64,000 nucleotides of DNA, from NCBI GenBank assembly GCA_029449235.1, contig JANATG010000003.1, positions 1,488,001-1,552,000 of the forward strand. The letters are read 5' to 3'. The DNA comes from Linnemannia schmuckeri. Taxonomy: Eukaryota; Mortierellomycota; Mortierellomycetes; Mortierellales; Mortierellaceae. Below, piece after piece: positions 36,363-48,458 of this stretch; positions within the stretch are counted from its first letter, which is position 1; every line of letters begins with the position of its first letter. The notes beneath the pieces are model-generated. The model saw only the letters and a list, made by a program, of their open reading frames with translations, had not been told where the DNA came from and searched no databases. Position numbers and translations under genes: made by a program.

Positions 36363-39094
36363 ATGTAGGTATCACTCGCTCGACCTCTTATTCACGACGC
36401 ATTCCTCTCCTTGATAAAAAATGACATTAAAAACAAGTAGACTTGCCAGGATCTAGGATCTGAGCGTTCTCTTTTTCCCAACTGTAGAACCTGTTCGCTG
36501 TTTCAACGTGTAACTGTATGCTCATGATCCGCCTGGCAATCCCAAAATGCTTGTTTGAGTCACGTTTTGCTGTACCTGATGTGGTCTAAAGAGGGAAAAC
36601 AAAGTGGATAAGAAGAAGTAGTAGAAGGAAGTTTCTAATACGCACACTGTAAGCGCGCTCGGTTCTTGACATATCGATAAAAACTATTGAATTGGAGGTT
36701 CGTTCTCAATTGTATGATCTAAGTGGACGAGAGAGATTGTAACCAAAAGGGGAGGGGGGATCTTTTTACTTAGCCGACCTGCATATTCAAAGTAAGGAAC
36801 ACACGCCTACACTTTGCCCCCTCCTTCCGGAAAAGAGATGACGGAAGAAAAAGGAGAAAAGGAGGATTGGATTCTTCTACGGCCCCTCTCTCAATTGAAA
36901 TGTGCTTTGCGCCTACTTTCCTTCCATTCCATCTTTTTCCTTTTTCTTCACCTCTCTTTTCTGCTCCCATTCCTGACCAGGATCTTTCCCACCAAGCCTT
37001 TTCTTTTCCTCTTTGGTTTCCTTCTTTTGCCCAGACTACAGATTGGTATCCCCTCTGCAGCTCTAATTGATCCAAAATGCATCATCGTCCAACAAAAGTG
37101 AAAATAATTCCCGAACAAACAATGCACACAGATATGTGCATGTACGCCTCGATTTGACGAGTGGCTGGCGTTTGATCTGTCAAACAAACACACACGCGCG
37201 CGCACCTTCACCTGCAATTCATCGATCGTATCTGACATATAAACCCTTGTTTTCCCCTCCTTTTCACTCTCTCTTTTTTCGGCTTATCTCCCTTTATAGG
37301 CAACAATCTCAGTCCATACATTCGCCTCTCTTGAGCGTCCCCTGCTCCTCCAACGTCTCATCCTGCACATCATCCCCCTTCTGCTCCTCCGAATCAGGAG
37401 CTGAGCTCGACATTCTCGATCTGCCCGTCTCCATGTTTTTTCCCACCAAACTCACCGATGCTGGGCCTTCGCCCTCGCTCTCAGCTCCAACAGTTGGTTA
37501 CACTCAAAGCATGGTTGAACTGAATGCAGCACAGAATGCTCTCTTCTTTGACCAACAACAACAGCAACTGCAGCAGCAGCACCAGCAACAACTTCACTTT
37601 CAACAGCTCCAACAGCTCCAGCAGCAGCAACAGCTCCAATACGAGATGGCCCACATCAGCCTCGGATCTCCTCGCACTCCAACCACTCCAGTCCACTCCA
37701 TAACCATTCCCGAGCACAACTCACAAGGAGCCAGCCCCATCCATCTCGGTTTTCCATCACCAGCCGCAATTCCATCGTCACTAGTGTCGACAGCCACATC
37801 CTCCCCCATGGCACCTAATTTCTCCAACATCAACTCCAGTGGAGCTTCAACCCCTGCTCACCATCCCGCCCTCTCTCAATTCCAAAGTTCTTATCATTCG
37901 GCTCCGAGACAACAGCATCAACAACAGCTGCAACAGTCGCCCCTAAATCAGGCACCCATCCAAAACTCCATTTCGTCACCCTACTTTTCTCAAACTGACA
38001 GTCCCTTCGTCACCGACGCTGCTGTCTTTGGTACCACTGATGCTCACGACATTGACCTCTTTCCCCTGAACCCCGTCACGTCGTCAATGCCCAATCACGT
38101 CCAGTCGATCTTGCAAAGCTCCATTCACTCCCAAGAGTTCAATGCCGGCCATCTCATAGTGCCTTCGGCCGGATCCAACGCTGTGACAAGTACGCATGGC
38201 TCCCCTATTCTGTCACTCGACAATGTGAAGCATGAGCGCCTCTCTCCAACCCTCCATTCACTCGGACTCACCACGGGCATGTCCCTCCTCTGCAATTGCC
38301 CGGACAAGTACCCTTGCGGTCAACTCAACCACACTGCGCCCGCGTCAGGACCTCTGGGAAAGTCACTATACTCGGTCATTGGCGAGGAGGATGGATTTGG
38401 CGGCTGCTATTCATCATCTTCGTCTGAGCGTGCGGGAAGCGATGATGGGAATGATGCAGAGTTCGCTTCTCAATTGCCCTCGTCCTCAGTCGGTACCAAA
38501 CCTTCTTCATCTTCATCGACTTTCCGATCGGGCACACGACCAAAGTCAATGTTGGTGACTTCGTCCTCGTTCTCGTTTTCGGGCCAACCTTATGAATCTC
38601 CGTTCCATAAGGACTCCTCTATGGTCGCACAACCGCGTCCTCGTCGCTCTTCGTCTGGAACATTTGCGTATTATTCGCCCGCCACCGCCACATCCTTGCC
38701 CACATATACCTTTGGTGCTGGTCACCAATCCTCTAACTCTCAGTCAAATCAACATCAACAGCACCATCAGCACCAAGGTCAGCAATCTCGACCTACTATT
38801 ATTCATCATCCCCAACAGCAATATGTTCAGCACCTCCTTGACCCCGAAATGGTCCCCAAGATCACCGATATCCATGTGTGTCCTGTCTGCCAGCGCCGCT
38901 TTTCGAGGCCGTTCAATTTACGATCGCACATCATGACACATACGACGTCGCGTCCGTTTCCCTGCGATGAGTGCCATTGGAGGTTTTCTCGGCAGCATGA
39001 TCTCCTTCGTCATAAACGAGCCAAGCACCCCGGATCGGTCCCCCCTCTGCCTCCCAAGGTTCCCAAGGTCAAGACTGAACCAGCTAAGGAGTAG
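36363..39094 (+). CDS. Q-rich two-finger C2H2 transcription factor, start codon split by an intron
   Basis: The proposed first exon ends in AT (36363-36364). An intron with donor GTAGGT runs 36365-37299, and exon 2 starts with G at 37300, giving ATG then CAACAATCTCAG (MQQSQ) and 598 residues to the stop at 39094. No other ATG occurs between the TATA box at 35662 and this one. The next in-frame ATG (37434, MFFPTKL) is the fallback start. Residues 75-130 are Gln-rich; the middle is Ser/Thr/Pro-rich. Two classical zinc fingers lie at about 526-577: C-x2-C-x12-H-x3-H then C-x2-C-x12-H-x4-H, with RRFSRPFNLRSH and RFSRQHDLLRH helices, close to the Crz1/Azf1-like fungal class. It is probably a nuclear DNA-binding activator. 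A similarity to Crz1 is suggestive only; I did not find a clear calcineurin docking motif. The gene ends 285 bp before the next gene on the same strand. Confidence 0.8.
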
Positions 39095-39115
39095 ATTAAG
39101 GGTCTCTCTAGAAAA

Positions 39116-39121
39116 AATAAA
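39116..39121 (+). terminator. Poly(A) signal AATAAA of the C2H2 gene
   Basis: AATAAA lies 22 bases after the stop, in an otherwise pyrimidine-rich spacer. Its closeness to the stop fits the very short gap to the next gene. Confidence 0.5.
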
Positions 39122-39124
39122 CTT

Positions 39125-39379
39125 CGACTGAAACTGTCTTATTTTCTTACTTTTCTTTCTTGCCTTGACTTCTTTTTTTTTTTTTCTTCACATCTTTTCC
39201 CTCTCCTCTCTTCTCTGTTCCTTCACCCTTCTTCCTTTCCTCCTCTCCCTTCCGTCGTAATACCCATCAGCTCCTCTCGTTAATCTGCAACCCTCCTTTC
39301 CCTCCTTTCTTCTTCTCTCTCTTAATTCACTCCTTTCCTTTATATCGTTACATACAAACTTTTTTTTTTAAAAAAAAAA
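39125..39379 (+). promoter_or_regulatory. CT-rich promoter/leader of the transporter gene, ending in T9A11
   Basis: This compact spacer is dominated by C and T. Directly before the start codon come nine T then eleven A (39361-39380; the last A is the A of the ATG), an inverted repeat of pure A:T pairs. Confidence 0.5.
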
Positions 39380-42300
39380 ATGGCGTCCAACGGAGTTCAG
39401 GAAGCGTCCCGTTACAACATACCCGATGGTGCACCACCACTTCAAAGCGGAGGAGGAAGTGCAGGCCACAGCAGCTCAAACAGCGTCAGCAGCATCCACA
39501 AGCCCAATAACAACGGCAACAGCAATACCTCGACTGCTGTCGGATCTAGCACAGGAGTCGACGATCGCTTCACCAAGGACCTCGGCAACAATAGCAACAA
39601 CAGTGGCAACAACGGAGATATGAGCGAAGAAGACAGCTCGCCGTCAAAGTTCTTGTACTTGCTTATTACCTGTCTGGCGATTGGAGGATTCCTGTTTGGC
39701 TATGATACAGGAGTGATTGCGGGCGCACTGTTGCCGATCAAGGAGGAATTTGGACTCACGAGCCAACAACAAGAGTTTGTCGTTGGAGGTGAGTTTTTTT
39801 TGTGAGGAAAGAGGAGGTGGGGAATGTGTTTAATTTTTTTTCTCATCGAGATAAGAGCAACAACAAACAAATATGACCCAAGGAAAGAGAGAGGGCAACT
39901 TAAATAGAGATCGTCACGGTGGAGAGAGTTACGACAAAAGCTAAAAGAGATCATCATTTCACCCTTACACCTCTCGTTTTTTTTACCTTTCAACCCTTGT
40001 CTCTTCTTCTCTCCCTGTTACTTTTTTGTCCTTGATCTTGTCTTTGTCCTTTTCTTTCCTTTCCTTTCTCTTTTCTTTTCCTCTTCCATTCCATCCACCT
40101 TTGTTTTCCTTTCCGACACACCCTTTATTGCGCCATTTATTTTATTTGATACCCAGACTGAAAGTGGAACACGAAGGGCTCCGCACTGGTACCTGTAGAT
40201 ACTTCGAATGCCGTTTTGGTTCATTTTCTTCTTCCCCTCTGCTACTGTCCTTCTGTCGTATTCGGCTCCCTTTCGCTCTCCTGCATACCCTTGTGAACGA
40301 AGATGTCGTTTGATGGAGACCTTTTTTGAACCCATCTGAACGTTCAATTTCTATTTTTTGGTCACACAAAGCATGATTTCTCTACTATTTGCTTCCATTG
40401 CCGTCCTTGAGCCACTTTATCATTATTTGGGCTTACGTCGAGAAAAGTACCTCTTTGTTGTGCGATCGAGAATTTGATACTTACACACTCCATTCATTTT
40501 AATCCCAACAACTATTTTTTTTCTTTTTTTACAGGAACGACACTGGGAGCGATTATCGGTGGTCTATTGGCAGGAGCGCTGTCGGATCTTGTGGGCCGCA
40601 AGCCTGTGACGCTGCTGTCGTCGGTGATCTTTGTAGTCGGAGCCGCCTTGATGACTTTTGCGCATGCCTACTGGCTCCTCCTACTGGGACGAGTCGTTGT
40701 CGGAGTTGGCGTAGGTAAGAAATATATTGCTGCTAATGAGCACAATGCTAGTTATGGTGATTAGGAAAATGCATGTGGGGAAAAAACCCCCCCGAAGGAG
40801 TATATCGGCGAGGAAAAAAATTAGGTCTTACCTGGTGATTTTGATTCATCCGAATCCGACTTTCTGGGAGATATCGATAATGATTTTTAAGCGAGCACGT
40901 CTTACCGTTAATGTTACTCACTTTCTTCATCTATCTCTTTTCGTTATTACATGCATAGGTCTCGCTGCGCTGGTTGTCCCATTATACATTGGTGGTAAGC
41001 TGGAGGAGAAAATTGAGATTGACTAGATATCATTTTTCAACAAGTTATTCCAACATCTTAAAGCGTAAAGCAAGGGTTAAGAAAAAAGTATTAACAAGCA
41101 TGTACCCTATTGGACTCTTGTGTTCGATTCAATAGAGCTCGCTCCAAGGTAAAATGACACAACAAGGACGATTCCAGGAGTTACGGGCATAAGAGCATTT
41201 GACGCAGGAATCTGGAAGTCTAACGGTTCTATTCATTTTTTTTTCTACCAACAAATCTTTTGTAGCGCGTATCGTGGACGTTTGGTAACAATGAACGTGC
41301 TGTTGATCACGGGAGGTCAATTAGTTGCGTACTTGGTCTCGTCGGCATTGACAGATGTGCACAACGGCTGGCGCTGGATGATGGCCATTTCGGCCCTGCC
41401 TGCTCTCCTTCAACTCGTGACCCTCCCCTTCCTCCCCGAATCCCCACGTTTCCTGGTCAAGAAGGGCGATATCTCTGGAGCTATGGCAGTGTTGAGACGT
41501 TGCATGGGACTCTCGGACGCTAACGACGACTATATTGCCAAAGAAGTCGATTCAATCCGGGAAAGTCTGGAATTGAGCCACAAGACCCGGTACCGCGATC
41601 TGTTGCGCAAGGATCTGAGACGTCCCCTGATCATTGCCTGCTTTATGCAGTTGTGGCAGCAGCTATCGGGATTCAACACGGCCATGTACTACTCGGCGAC
41701 TATTCTTAAGATGGCAGGCTTCCCTAATGCCAAGAGCGCGACCTTGTTTTCGCTTTTGATTGCCGGAACCAACATGGTCATGACAAGTACGATCTCACCT
41801 TTGTTGTTGTGTATTTTGTTTGGTGCTTTTGTGGTAGTGAAATGGAACTAACATAGTCCGTCCTTCCTCCTCCCCCCTCTTCTTTCCTTATAGTGGTGGC
41901 GATCAAGATTATTGACAGGGTTGGGCGCAGGAAGATCTTGCTTGTTACCATGGTCGGAATGGTCGCAGGACTGATTGTCTTGGGAGTGGCATTCATCAAA
42001 ATCGTGGGTTTCACAGTGAGCCAAGACGAATGTGTTCAATACGGCGACAACTGCGCAGCCTGTTTGACTGACGACCGATGCTATTTCGCAGATGCCATGA
42101 ACACCTGTCAGGACATGGGTTGGGACGGCACAGGAAAACGGCCCATCTATACAGGCGTCTGCCCGAATCGGTCCCAAGGGATCAAGGCTGGAAGTTGGGT
42201 TGCTTTGGCCAGTTTGGTCTTTTATGTGGCGTCGTATGGATTGGGACTCGGAAATGCGCCTTGGTTGATTCAGAGTGAGCTGTTCCCGTTAGATATCCGT

Positions 42301-42839
42301 GGCAAGGCTACCGGCATGGCTACAGGTAACCACTGCTCTTTTTTTTTTTGTCTTTATGGCTGACTGTGTTTATGAGATGTGGAGTTCAGCCCCAGATAAA
42401 AAAAACAGATGGCAACCGCTCAGGAAAAACACAGCAAATCGAGATATTGAAAGAGGAGAGATAGAATGGGGGAACAGTTTTAATCCTAATTTTTTTTCTC
42501 CATTTGTCTGAAATAACTTCCTCAGCTTGCAATTTTGCCGGAAACCTGGTGATTTCGCTCACATTCCTGACGCTGACCCAGCGGATCACAGCCACGGGCA
42601 CTTTTTGGCTCTACGCCGGAATCCTGGTCATCGCTTGGTTGTTTGTCTACTTTATGGTCCCCGAGACTGCTGGTTTGAACCTGGAGGATATTCAGGAGTT
42701 GTTCCGGACTGAGGCCGCGAGCGAAGCTGGTGGACCGACGTATGTTATGGATGATTGTGGTGATAATGAAGGGACAGGTACGGGTGCTGGTGAGGATGGA
42801 CGGAGACGACGTCGTGGTCAGGGCTCTCAGGAGCTTTAG
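39380..42839 (+). CDS. myo-Inositol-type sugar transporter (MFS; ITR/HMIT-like)
   Basis: Seven exons: 39380-39788, 40535-40714, 40959-40994, 41136-41148, 41266-41786, 41894-42325 and 42526-42839. All join in frame, giving 634 residues. After a 90-residue Ser/Asn/Gly-rich cytosolic tail come the sugar-porter signatures: FGYDTGVIAGALL in TM1, DLVGRKP after TM2, GELAPSAYRGRL after TM4, PESPRFLV, QQLSGFNTAMYYS in TM7, DRVGRRK, and PETAGLNLEDIQELF at the end of TM12. The loop between TM9 and TM10 is long and has six Cys (near CVQYGDNCAACLTDDRCY), as in animal H+/myo-inositol transporters. It is a plasma-membrane proton symporter, most likely for myo-inositol or a related polyol. Intron 1 is 746 nt. 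The fourth exon is only 13 nt. The substrate is inferred from family resemblance. Confidence 0.9.
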
Positions 42840-45800
42840 GTATCTTGGGAAGAAGTGAAGTGAGAGTTGCGTCGTGAGATTTTCTTTTTTTACTACAATA
42901 CCTGCATCCAGCGAAAACAGCATCTAATAAAAAGTTGAAAGAAGAAATGAAAGATTAAAAACTTTACTTTAAATGACTGACGATGCAGATCACTTTGGTT
43001 AGTTGGCGATGCTGAATGAAATGACGGTTAAAGCTTATTATTCGACACCGCCAAGGAAAAATAATATGAAAACAAAACGTGGCGAAGACAGATTCTTTCC
43101 GTCATTAACAACGATTGTCGCGGATTGCAAGACAAGAGGGAGGGAGCGGTAATGGGATTCTGATCGATCGATCAATCGACCACCCACAAGTCGGACAGGG
43201 AGGGAGCGGTCAGCAATTCCACTCTGGTGGGATTGTACACTAAAATAGGTACTGAAGAATAAAAAAAAACAACAAGGGAAGGAATAAACAAATTAGTGAA
43301 ACGATTGGTAGTATTTACTTTTCAGCCTGCAAAATAGAGATGAGGGTGGGCGATCACGACAATCATCATTTTAGAAGAGGAAAGGGAATGATCGAATGAC
43401 ACAAGGGTGGTAGGCATAAGAGAAAGGAGGGATTTGTATCAGTCTGACAGCAAGGCAAGGCAACAGGGCAACAATGCAAGGCGAATTAGTATAGAACTCC
43501 AAAAGGCCGAGAAATTTTTAACAATGAAAAAAAGGGTTGGATCTGGAGACGCCAGGAGATGGAAGGAGTGATGTGAAGAAAGGAGGAGTGTGGAAGAAGG
43601 GCATGGATTCCCCTTTGTACTCCAGAGGAGTGAAGGGCAATCATATCGATCCGGAGAAGGTGTTCGTCGTGGTTTTTGTTTGATTGGAGTAGAGGGCTGT
43701 AATTGAGGTAAGAGCATGTTGTTTTGGACTATATAGTTTCGACTCTTTGGCGAAAGAAGAGGAAGCGTGTCTATGATAGATGAACTAATATGCATCTAAA
43801 GTTTGTCCTGTTCATATGTGATATGTGATAGTTTGTAGATGATTTTGTATTCAAGTCCGCACAAATGCCATATCGGATATATTTCATATTCCAACAGGAG
43901 ACCGTCCCGTATGAGTGGATTTGCTCTCATAAATGCAATTGTGTTGTGCCTCTTGGACACACACCTCGTTTACTCATATTTTTTTTTTTTTTTTTTTTTT
44001 GTCTGTCCTTTCTTTAATTCGTTACTCTTCTCTTCTCGTCTCCTCTCCTCTCTTCTCCTTGCCTCTTCTCCTCTCACCACTTCTTTTCTTTGTCCTCTCT
44101 CTCATAGTATAATATATCCACAAATCGACCAATCACCACTCGCACTCGCCAACGGACACTTTTTTTTTTTTTTTTTTTTTTTTACCAACGACAACCTACC
44201 CTCTACCTTTGCACACAAACACACAACAACAACAGCAAAAACATTAACAGCCACACATCTTCCTTCTTCAAAAAGCATACTTCCTTCATTTTATTTTTAT
44301 AGTCGCTGATTCGCTCATTCGCATAACCCAACCCTCGGTCCATTCATCCATTACTCATTTCCTTCTCATTGCACATTGCAAACACTCCAACATCTCTTCT
44401 GTGCATACACATTTCCTTCCTTTTTTCATTTCCTCCGCAAGAGCCAGGCACATAATCGAATACGACTCACCGCCCGCTACCATTCATTTCCGGGACCGAT
44501 AATTCGTCACCCTTTTTGTCAACCTGCTTTGCCGCCCTATTTTATTATTCGACGGCTTGCAGGTAGCCAACTGAACACAGGCTATTCTATTCAATTTTAT
44601 GTGTACAGCCACTTCCATCGTTCGCCGCCTCACTCCCTCACCCTGGATAACTTCTCTACTCACCGAGCCAAAAAAAAAAAGACCAGCAGGATTTAGCTTT
44701 TATTTTTGTTTTATATTTTTTTTTTTCAACACATTCCATTATTGATAACTTTGAGGCACTTATATTTCTTGCCCCCACCGAACAACAAAAAGACAGGAAA
44801 GGTATGTCTCTCTACCTGATCAAGAGGCCAATGTATGCTGTTGTTCGCCTGACCGCTTTCTCTCATTTTCACTGGTTGTAAAAATACACAAAGGGTGATT
44901 TGAAAAACTGCAACAAAAAAACCACTCTGCTGGGAAATTGGCCCACCAGAGTGGATTTCGTGTATTCGACCACCCCGATGAAAAACAACATCGCGTTTTA
45001 TTTTTTCTTTAGGGTTTTTTGCCTTTCTTTTTGATTTAAATGGTATCAATCTTTAGACTTTAAGTCAAAATAGCCGACCTTGTCCTACTTCTCCTTGTTG
45101 ATGTCATGTTCCTCATCTCCCTCTTGCTCTCTCTATATTTTTTTCTTTTTGCTAATGGAGACCACTACCCCTTCTTTTTTTTTATGTTTTTTGGACAAAG
45201 TGCAAAAAAAAAAAAAAAAAATGCGAGATTTGCTAGAGGAATGATCCAGCCCGAAAATCTGACACTCTTTTGCCATTGCTTTGTTTTTTTTTTTTATATA
45301 TTTTTATATTCAAGCCGATTCTTTCTTCCATTCAGTCGATATCAATCATACACACGCACTACGCTCCCTTTCTCTCCCCTTATCCCATAGTCCCTTTGCC
45401 TCAGTGAAAGCATTGAAGCGAATAGTTTAATGGAATCAAAATCAAGGTAACTGACGATGTGCAAAACTATGCATAATTAACATTCACGCGCCCTGGCTAG
45501 TGCTGCTGACTGCAGTTAATCATGACATGACAGAGAAGGAAAAGAGATGGAAAAAAGGCAGAAAAGATTAAAGGGGTATGGAGAGAGAGATGAGAGAGAA
45601 AGAGATGACAGAGAGGCACAGGCAAAGAGGAACAGGAACAAGAGGAAGAGGGGGCGAAGGAAGACAGCACTTTGTGTCTGAAAGGGCAGCAGCGAGTGTC
45701 ACGTCTTTTTTTTTTTTTTTTTTTTTTGTTAGGTTCGACTCCTTGTGTCTTTTAGTGTCTCGACCCGGGGGTTAATTTTCCTATCGGTATTATTCTATCG

Positions 45801-46870
45801 TGTTTCAAAAGGGAGACACTCGCGCACCACACCTCCATGAGTGGTCGCAGGAGGTCATCACACCCACAGGAGACCATATTTTGTTGTCTCCAGTCGCAGT
45901 ATGCCAGTCGCGGTGCTGCAAAACATAAAAAAAAGGGTCTCCAGCTGGTTCAATTATAACCCGGGTCGCACAATCGGACAACTTGACTGAGGAAAAAAAA
46001 GGAGGAGGAGAAGGACAAGGACGATGAAGATGAACAAGAAGAAACCATCGCTGCTGCAACGCCGTCTTGCCCAAACCCCTTGTTATTTTGCCCACCGTTC
46101 TTACTACTTATTTCAATTCACTGGGTTCGCATATTACATTGCCTGTCACTTCATGGTTGTTGTTATGTATGGATATGTGCAGAGAAACCATTTCTTAAAG
46201 CAATGAGAAGGGACGGAGACAGGAGGAGGAGAAGAACATGAAGAAGAGTAAGAAGGGGTTGGAATACTGGGGCATTGTACAGCTAACTACTTTCTTAATC
46301 GAAAAAAGAGAGGCGTGTCTTGTCCATTTCTGGTATGACTTTGTTTACCAATGAGGGCGTGCGAGTCCAAGTTCTCGGCCCTTGATTATTATTTTTTTTT
46401 ATAAAAAGCGATGATCTCGCCCGATTTTTTTTCTTTCTTTTTAATCCAATATCCAAAATCGTGTTCACCCATGCCATTTTTAAACACATGCTGCTATAAC
46501 CTCATTACATGATCAGCCTACCATACCCTTCTTCTTCGTTGTCGTCGTCTTCTTCTTTTCGTCTATAACATACTTTTGCCTCTTTTTTAAATTCTTTTCT
46601 CTCTTCGCCTTCTCTCCCTCTTTTCCTTTTTTTGTCTATTTGTCATTCACATCCTGTTTCTCGGATTGCTCGTCGTGGAAGTCGACAGTCACAATTGAGT
46701 TAGGACATAACTTGCCAACTCTAGCGTCAGCAGCAGCACTACCACCATCATCACAATCCATGTCGCCTACTACAAGCGACAAGGACAGCATCTTAATCAA
46801 TAATAACAGCAACAAAGCAACGTAGTCCTTCTCTGTTAACTGACCAACTTTCACTCCCTCCACTCAACCT
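42840..46870. other. About 4 kb intergenic region
   Basis: It begins with the transporter 3' UTR and ends with the promoter and leader of the velvet gene. It contains T runs at about 43978-44000, 44161-44183 and 45709-45727, an A run near 45205-45221, a CT-rich block near 44020-44100, and a direct repeat AGGGAGGGAGCGGT at about 43136 and 43197. The frames here are homopolymer-driven and I support none as a gene. Confidence 0.5.
42926..42931 (+). terminator. Poly(A) signal AATAAA of the transporter gene
   Basis: AATAAA lies about 87 bases after the stop codon, a usual position for fungal 3' end formation. Confidence 0.45.
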
Positions 46871-48458
46871 ATGACCATGGCCGTTTCCGACTATTGTCCA
46901 CCTTGCAGGACCTATGAGTTGACGATGGAGCAAAACCCCATCCATGCCCGAATGTGTGGGTTTGGTGATAAGGCAAGTCATTGTTCTTTGGAAAGACTTA
47001 GAAAATACTTTTCTGCCATGATTATTTAGTCTTGTCGCCTGTGAAGTCTTTTCAAAAACAGATTCGATAGTGCACGCATCGACGTATACATATCTTTGGA
47101 AAATTAATGGATTCAGGAACAGAAATGGCAGAACGAGACAGTTTAGACTAGTACCTTTTTCTACGAGACATGTGTTTTAACAGACTTTACTCCTGATCTT
47201 CCTTCATAATTTGTTTTAGGATCGACGACCGATGGATCCTCCACCAATTGTGCGTCTGACGGTCCGGGAAGGAGATGGGACCCCTGTAGACCTCAAGTAG
47301 GTTGCAGCCACAATATTTGATCCCCTCGATATTTGAGTGATGATGGAGCATCAATGTCATCAAAACTGAAAACCAACGCAATCGGTGTTTCCCATCTAAT
47401 TCCTAACGTACAACCATCTCGCCCAACTAATCTTTCATCGCATTCATTTTTCATTTTTCATTTTTCGACACGAATCTAGCGTTCCTGGCGCTGTCGACAT
47501 ATCGCAGTGCATGGTCATGGCAGAGTTATTCACCGTAGACCAACTGCAATCCTGCTCACTCGTTGCAAATCCTGCAACAACAACCATCATCCCAGCCACA
47601 CCACAGGTCAGGACGATCGGCGACTCGACTATGTCAGTTCTCCATCTTGCTGTTCCCCCACCCATCTCCACCCGCAATCTGACCGGCTCCACAGGCGCAT
47701 CAGGCGATCTACTCAAGGACTTGACAGGCAACTACGGTATCTTCTTTGCCTTTCCTGATCTCAGTGTCAGGACAGACGGCATGTACACCCTCAAATTTTC
47801 ATTCGTCATGCTGCCCGAGTAAGTAACAATTCTCTCTTGTTTTTGCTTTCTTTTAGTGTTTGAACATGCTTGTGATACCTTGATTTATTGAATGCAAAAA
47901 AAAAAAAAAAAAAAAAGAAAAAAAAATCATGTGGACAATTATAATAATTTCTCTTCTCACAACAACTAGATCTCCATTGGTTCCATCACCGGTCCTCGCA
48001 ACGGTCTTTTCGGCACCGTTTGAAATCTTTCATGCAAAACGCTTTCCAGGCATGATCAGTAAGTGAACAGAGCACAAGAAGAAAAAACAGAAACATGCAC
48101 GGAAAAGAGATTCCTTTTTTTTATTTGTTTTTGTTTGTTGTGGTGTTGCATGTTTGCATATTTTACTGGTGTTTTTGTCATGCAAATCCAGACTTGTGCA
48201 TCCTTCCAAATTGTGTTCGATTTTCACTATCATTACCCTTAATTACTGACTCTTGTTGCTTTGCTCTTGTTTTTGATCTTTGATCTAGAATCGACGCCAC
48301 TTTCCAAGATGCTGTTTGACCAGGGTGTTCGGATTCCATTACGAAAGGAGACGAGGGTGGGACGCAACAGAGCACTGGTACTATCAGAACCAGAAGCAGC
48401 CAAGCAAGGTTCAGACGAGATCGAGGATATTGAGGACATGGATGGCAAGGAGGCCTGA
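46871..48458 (+). CDS. Velvet-domain transcription regulator
   Basis: Exons 46871-46972, 47220-47296, 47480-47818, 47970-48058 and 48289-48458 give 258 residues. The velvet fold runs almost the whole length. Diagnostic strings are YELTMEQNPIHARMCGFGDK then DRRPMDPPPIVRL, GIFFAFPDLSVRTDGMYTLKF, and FEIFHAKRFPGMI then STPLSKMLFDQGVRI. These match VelB/VosA-type proteins, which are NF-kB-like DNA-binding dimers that couple development, sporulation and secondary metabolism. The C-terminus is short and acidic. Intron 1 (46973-47219) has a GC donor, AAG|GCAAGT; the nearby GT alternative would break the conserved DRRPxDPPP block. The assignment to the family is firm; which velvet subtype is not. Confidence 0.92.

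Noticed and set aside
37434..39094. Start of the C2H2 factor at the ATG at 37434
   Set aside because: Possible but second choice: the split ATG at 36363-36364/37300 is the first ATG after the TATA box and keeps frame through valid splice sites.
46024..46206. 60-residue hydrophobic frame in the intergenic region
   Set aside because: Position in a homopolymer-rich spacer and absence of family features make chance more likely.
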